A stretch of DNA of 64,000 nt from Silurus meridionalis (lineage: Eukaryota; Chordata; Actinopteri; Siluriformes; Siluridae), in contig NC_060896.1 in NCBI RefSeq assembly GCF_014805685.1, positions 18,986,277-19,050,276 of the forward strand. The letters are read 5' to 3'. Below the pieces are notes generated by a model, which saw only the letters and a program-made list of their open reading frames with translations, searched no databases and had not been told where the DNA came from. Both the position numbers and the translations under genes were made by a program. Shown piece by piece: positions 60,721 through 64,000 of the stretch. How positions within the stretch are numbered: position 1 is the first letter of the stretch; every line of letters begins with the position of its first letter.

Positions 60721-61603
60721 GTCAGTTTTAAATCTATATATTGATTTTAATAAAGTCACTTAAGCTCCATAATGCACATCTCTGGGGTTCACTTCCAAGC
60801 AGCATGGTGACTCATTGCCCAGCTTGTCTCTTTAGATTTTGAACCTAAATGATCACACAATTTATTTTAAAAACTCAGTATAATCCTTAATTTCTCATGA
60901 TGCCGCAGAGTACGAGATGCTACTACCTTAACTCAACCACATTCTGCTTTATATTTTTAAAAATAATATATAAGTAATAAAAAAAAAAAATTATTGCTAT
61001 TCTCTTCAACTTGTTCCAAACTCTGAATAATCTGAACATTACCTCTACAAGAGCAACACATATTTAAAACACAGTGTGAATCTCAGGTGCTCTACATTGA
61101 TCTTGTCATTAAAATGTAACACAAGGTTTGTAAAATCTAAAGCCTGCAAATCAGAAAGAACACTCTCTGCTAATGTGTTTCTATTTACATACTACATAGT
61201 TCACAATGCGACAAGATTTTTTTGTTGTAAATCATTTTCTTCTTTTCTTATTTCAATGGAACATTTTGACCTAAAAAGAACAGAAATAAACAAAGCAAAA
61301 ATGCACTCAGGTGGAGATGGATGCGGTTTCTGATGGTGTGTGATGTGAGGTCGAGTCCTGTTACGTTCAGATAGTGTTAATTATGTAGTTCAGCTCCCTC
61401 AGGGCCATCTGCCAAGGTCAGGAAGACACAAGGAGACACGACTATGTGCGCATGTGTCTGCATGTGTGTGGTTTAAACTATAATTCAGCAGGCTGGCATC
61501 TGTTAATCTTTCAATCAATTCTAGATTCATTGTCTTGGTAAGGACCAATTTAAGATCATTTTTCATTACTACTGAATTATTATAATTTTTATTTAGAATA
61601 CTA
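60721..61603. other. Intergenic DNA, one short palindrome-related copy
   Basis: AT-rich. The segment 61224-61260 repeats an arm of the 59757-60131 palindrome. Nothing else is recognised. Confidence 0.4.
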
Positions 61604-61631
61604 CTACTACTGTTACTACTACTACTACTAC

Positions 61632-61669
<38 letters not shown>
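61604..61669. repeat. (TAC)n(TAT)n microsatellite
   Basis: ACT units pass into ATT units without a break, suggesting point-mutated expansion. Confidence 0.95.
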
Positions 61670-61672
<3 letters not shown>

Positions 61673-61834
61673 GTTCCTTACTGCAGAGGTATTGCAGTGT
61701 AATATTTTAAGAGCATGACTATCTATTAGTCTATTTGTTTGTCTTTTTTGTTGCACTGACACAGAGGTAAAGAAACAATAAAGAAAACTACTCTATTTTT
61801 GTATGAATGAATGAAGAATCTTACAACAGCCCAC

Positions 61835-61835
<1 letters not shown>

Positions 61836-61870
<35 letters not shown>
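61836..61870. repeat. (GT)n microsatellite
   Basis: About 17 GT units followed by GGGGGG. Confidence 0.95.
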
Positions 61871-61873
<3 letters not shown>

Positions 61874-62004
61874 GGGTGTCGTTTACATCTGACTAGTGAC
61901 ATTAGCATAGTAATCATTTGTCTCTTCCACTTTACACTCGACAAAGAGTTTTCATATCCTATTCTATATTCCATAGTCCTCTAGCAGAGGAGGCAGTTAT
62001 AGCT

Positions 62005-62330
62005 CACAGCCTTGCCATGGGCATCACTCTGTCTCCCTGCTTTGCTTTGGTTGTCACTATGCCACCTGGCTTCATTTGCTGAGGATGTTGTTCAGCCTCT
62101 TTTATTGGCTTTGGAAGTCACGCTGCCTCCTTGCTTAGCTAAGAACTTCACTCTGCCTCTTTGCTCTGCCGAGGATGTCATTACTTCCACATGCTTTGCT
62201 GTGTATGTCGCACACTGCTCTTGTCCATGGAGATGGTTGCCCTCTGTTTTTGCTCTACAGAGGACATCACTCTACCCTCTTGCACTGCAGAGAAAGCCAC
62301 TCCTCCCCTCTGGGTTTAAGGGAATAAGAT
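62005..62330. repeat. Degenerate 30-bp minisatellite (GAGGATGTCACTCTGCCTCC-like)
   Basis: Successive starts GTCACTATGCC, GTTGTTCAGCC, GTCACGCTGCC, TTCACTCTGCC and GTCATTACTTCC lie about 30 bp apart. The consensus is roughly GTCACTCTGCCTCCTTGCTT followed by TGCTGAGGAT. Because the period is a multiple of three, one frame (62012-62353) stays open. Copy number is about ten, with loss of identity towards the right. Confidence 0.7.
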
Positions 62331-62679
62331 TGTTTTGTTCTTCAGTTCAGTAGAGAATGTTGTGTCTCTGGCCAGCTAGAATATGATGCTTTATCAACCC
62401 CAAATCTTTTTAAAAAATTAAAACAATTCACATGACTATTTACACACTGATTAATGTTTTTAATTTATAAGTCCTAATATTCAATCATTTCTTGTGCAGC
62501 ACTTGTCTACTCTTTGTCTTTTGTTGTTGCTGTCTCCTACTTATGTTTTCTTCTAGCTGTTACACTGACTTGCTATTCTTTCCTATTGTTTATCTGCAGT
62601 TGCATATGCCTGCACAACCAGTCGCTAAAAGATGTGCCAGCCCCATACTATAGAGTTATTTATTCTTCAGCTAGGATTG
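62331..62679. other. Intergenic DNA without recognised feature
   Basis: AT-rich sequence. A plus frame from 62514 has no known domain. Confidence 0.4.
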
Positions 62680-62960
62680 AGTCAAGCATGGCAAAAAATG
62701 GACAACTCCAAATACCAATATTTTTTGCAGACAACCTTTATGACTCTGTTAGAGCTGAAGAGGATGACATTTTTCACCTTCCAGCATAATAATGACCCAA
62801 AGCACAAATCTAAGTCAACAAAGGAAAAGACTTCATAAAAGGAAGATGAATGTTTTGAAATGACCCTAACATAGCCTAGATTTACTAGCACTTGAGTCCT
62901 GCATTTTATTATATATTTTTTTCTGTTTTTTCGTTCTGACAAATTTCTATCTGTTTTTCA
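62680..62960 (+). mobile_element. Tc1-like transposase fragment
   Basis: The plus strand near 62770-62830 reads MTFFTFQHNNDPKHKSKSTK, corresponding to the FxFQQDNDPKHTSK box of Tc1 transposases that holds the second catalytic aspartate (here N). Flanks are eroded and termini are not identified. Confidence 0.55.
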
Positions 62961-63636
62961 CTTGATTTTTGTTCAGTTGTTATTTAAAACATAAAGAAAG
63001 ATCTGAGACAATTAATATTGGGTTATTTTTTACTTTAAAAAACTCTGCAATTTTAACAGCTCACACATGCCATGACCAAGCACTTATCATAGACTTGAAT
63101 TCTTCATTTTTTATACATTTTATTTATAATGAGTCCATACAAATGTCCAAATGTGTTTGTGATGTAAGTGAATTAAAATATATTTTAATTAAGGGTAAAA
63201 TATCTATAAAGTAAAATGTATTTGCCAGCATGTTTAAAGTACGGTATAATACAATTCCAAAACCTCAAAATTTGAGCTGTAAGCCATTTGTGTTGAACCT
63301 TCCATTGTGGCTGGACTGCAGGACTAGTGCCAGGGTTGAGATGCTTACAGACATTTATAGTTTCTCTCATGGGTTGTGTCACTCTACATGGAACATGTGA
63401 TATTACTATGACATTTAAAAGGTTGATATCATACCATATCATACTATAAGGGGGGTATGCTTTTTTACATGGTTCTTCAGATGGACTTCATAACAATTTT
63501 ATAGACAGTTATCAAAAGATTCAAGCAAGAATTTTCCTCTCTGAATCAACCATCACAGTCATCATCATCTTGTAATGAAAATGCATAAATACTGTACGGG
63601 TGGCTTAAAACCAAACATGTGGACCATAGAACCATT

Positions 63637-63770
63637 TACATTTATGAAATTTGGCAGACACCCTTATCCAGATTGGCCCAGCGGTGGTAGCTTGGTGGGG
63701 CTGGGATTTTAACTAACAAACTTCCAATCATATGTTCAAGGCCTTAACCACTGAGCAAAAACATCCCATT
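63637..63770 (-). repeat. TTTGGCAGACGCC-type dispersed repeat / SINE-like relic
   Basis: It contains ATGAAATTTGGCAGACACCC, TTATCCAGATTGGCCCAG, GCGGTGGTAGCTTGGTGGGG and GGCCTTAACCACTGAGC. This is a widespread fish repeat whose right half is the reverse complement of a tRNA-like head such as that at 16186. It is related to the inverted fragment at 56885. Confidence 0.55.
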
Positions 63771-64000
63771 AGAACAAATAAAAAATGTGAAAAAAAAAGG
63801 TTTTTGTGATGCCCGCAAAGCAAAAATACATCATAAGTACAGTATGGTGATGTTTCACAGCTACATCATAATAAAAATACATTAGATTATTATAATATGT
63901 ATTTGTCATTATATGACATACTACACATTTTAACAGTTTACTGTATAGTTATAATAATATAATGGTATGCAATGTGTGTGGGACATATATGTTCTTTGGA
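63771..64000. other. Intergenic edge without recognised feature
   Basis: AT-rich DNA to the window end. Nothing supported. Confidence 0.4.

Noticed and set aside
60255..60763. Three overlapping Phe/Leu/Ser-rich frames that look like membrane proteins
   Set aside because: Overlapping phases in a T/C-rich tract, and hydrophobicity is a composition effect.
23795..64000. A second host protein-coding gene (a PID1 neighbour such as DNER)
   Set aside because: No conserved exon with splice sites was found. All substantial coding similarity downstream of PID1 is transposon-derived.

Overview
The window looks like ray-finned fish (teleost) nuclear DNA. The only host gene I recognise, PID1, has small exons separated by kilobase introns. 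The rest is AT-rich, full of long CA/GT, TA, CT and TTTC microsatellites, and crowded with transposon families typical of fish (many Tc1/mariner subfamilies, RTE, L2 and Rex1-like LINEs, a DIRS-like element, hAT derivatives). The Tc1 and L2/RTE load would suit an otophysan such as a catfish, but the order cannot be fixed from this sequence alone.

The host gene is PID1 (phosphotyrosine-interaction-domain protein 1) on the + strand: coding exons 3384-3413, 19239-19385 and 23178-23642, all phase 0 with GT-AG introns, giving 213 residues. A CpG-bearing, purine-rich promoter/5' leader precedes exon 1. Intron 1 (15.8 kb) holds a cluster of X-box/AP-1-like motifs near 7.7-8.0 kb, a degenerate minisatellite near 8.1-8.7 kb, several Tc1 remnants and a non-autonomous hAT. 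Intron 2 (3.8 kb) holds an antisense DIRS-like retrotransposon joined to a truncated Tc1. A degenerate array containing the palindrome GTTCTAGAAC lies directly downstream of the gene (23.8-25.8 kb).

From about 27.5 kb onward I find no host gene, only layered mobile elements: a solo LTR (27.9-28.2), a Tc1 relic (28.3-29.0), an RTE copy with a 19-bp target-site duplication (31.8-34.4), a Tc1 relic (35.8-36.2), an L2 LINE with a nearly intact reverse-transcriptase frame (38.0-40.5) abutting a second RTE (40.5-43.4), another Tc1 relic, a third RTE (minus, 45.2-46.9), a Tc1 relic, a 5'-truncated fourth RTE (48.2-48.5), a Sleeping-Beauty-type Tc1 relic (51.6-52.2), a long Rex1-like LINE (minus, 52.6-56.2), a Tc1/hAT chimera (56.4-58.3), a fifth RTE fragment (58.8-59.1), a 375-bp near-perfect palindrome containing two TA tracts (59.76-60.13), and a 30-bp-period minisatellite (62.0-62.3).

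I found no bacterial-style operon, CRISPR array or clearly new protein system. The most noteworthy signals are the large palindrome, the GTTCTAGAAC array, the intronic X-box cluster, and the set of RTE insertions whose target-site duplications can be read directly. Family names were assigned by recognition and not by database search. Element boundaries are approximate unless a duplication or terminal motif is cited.
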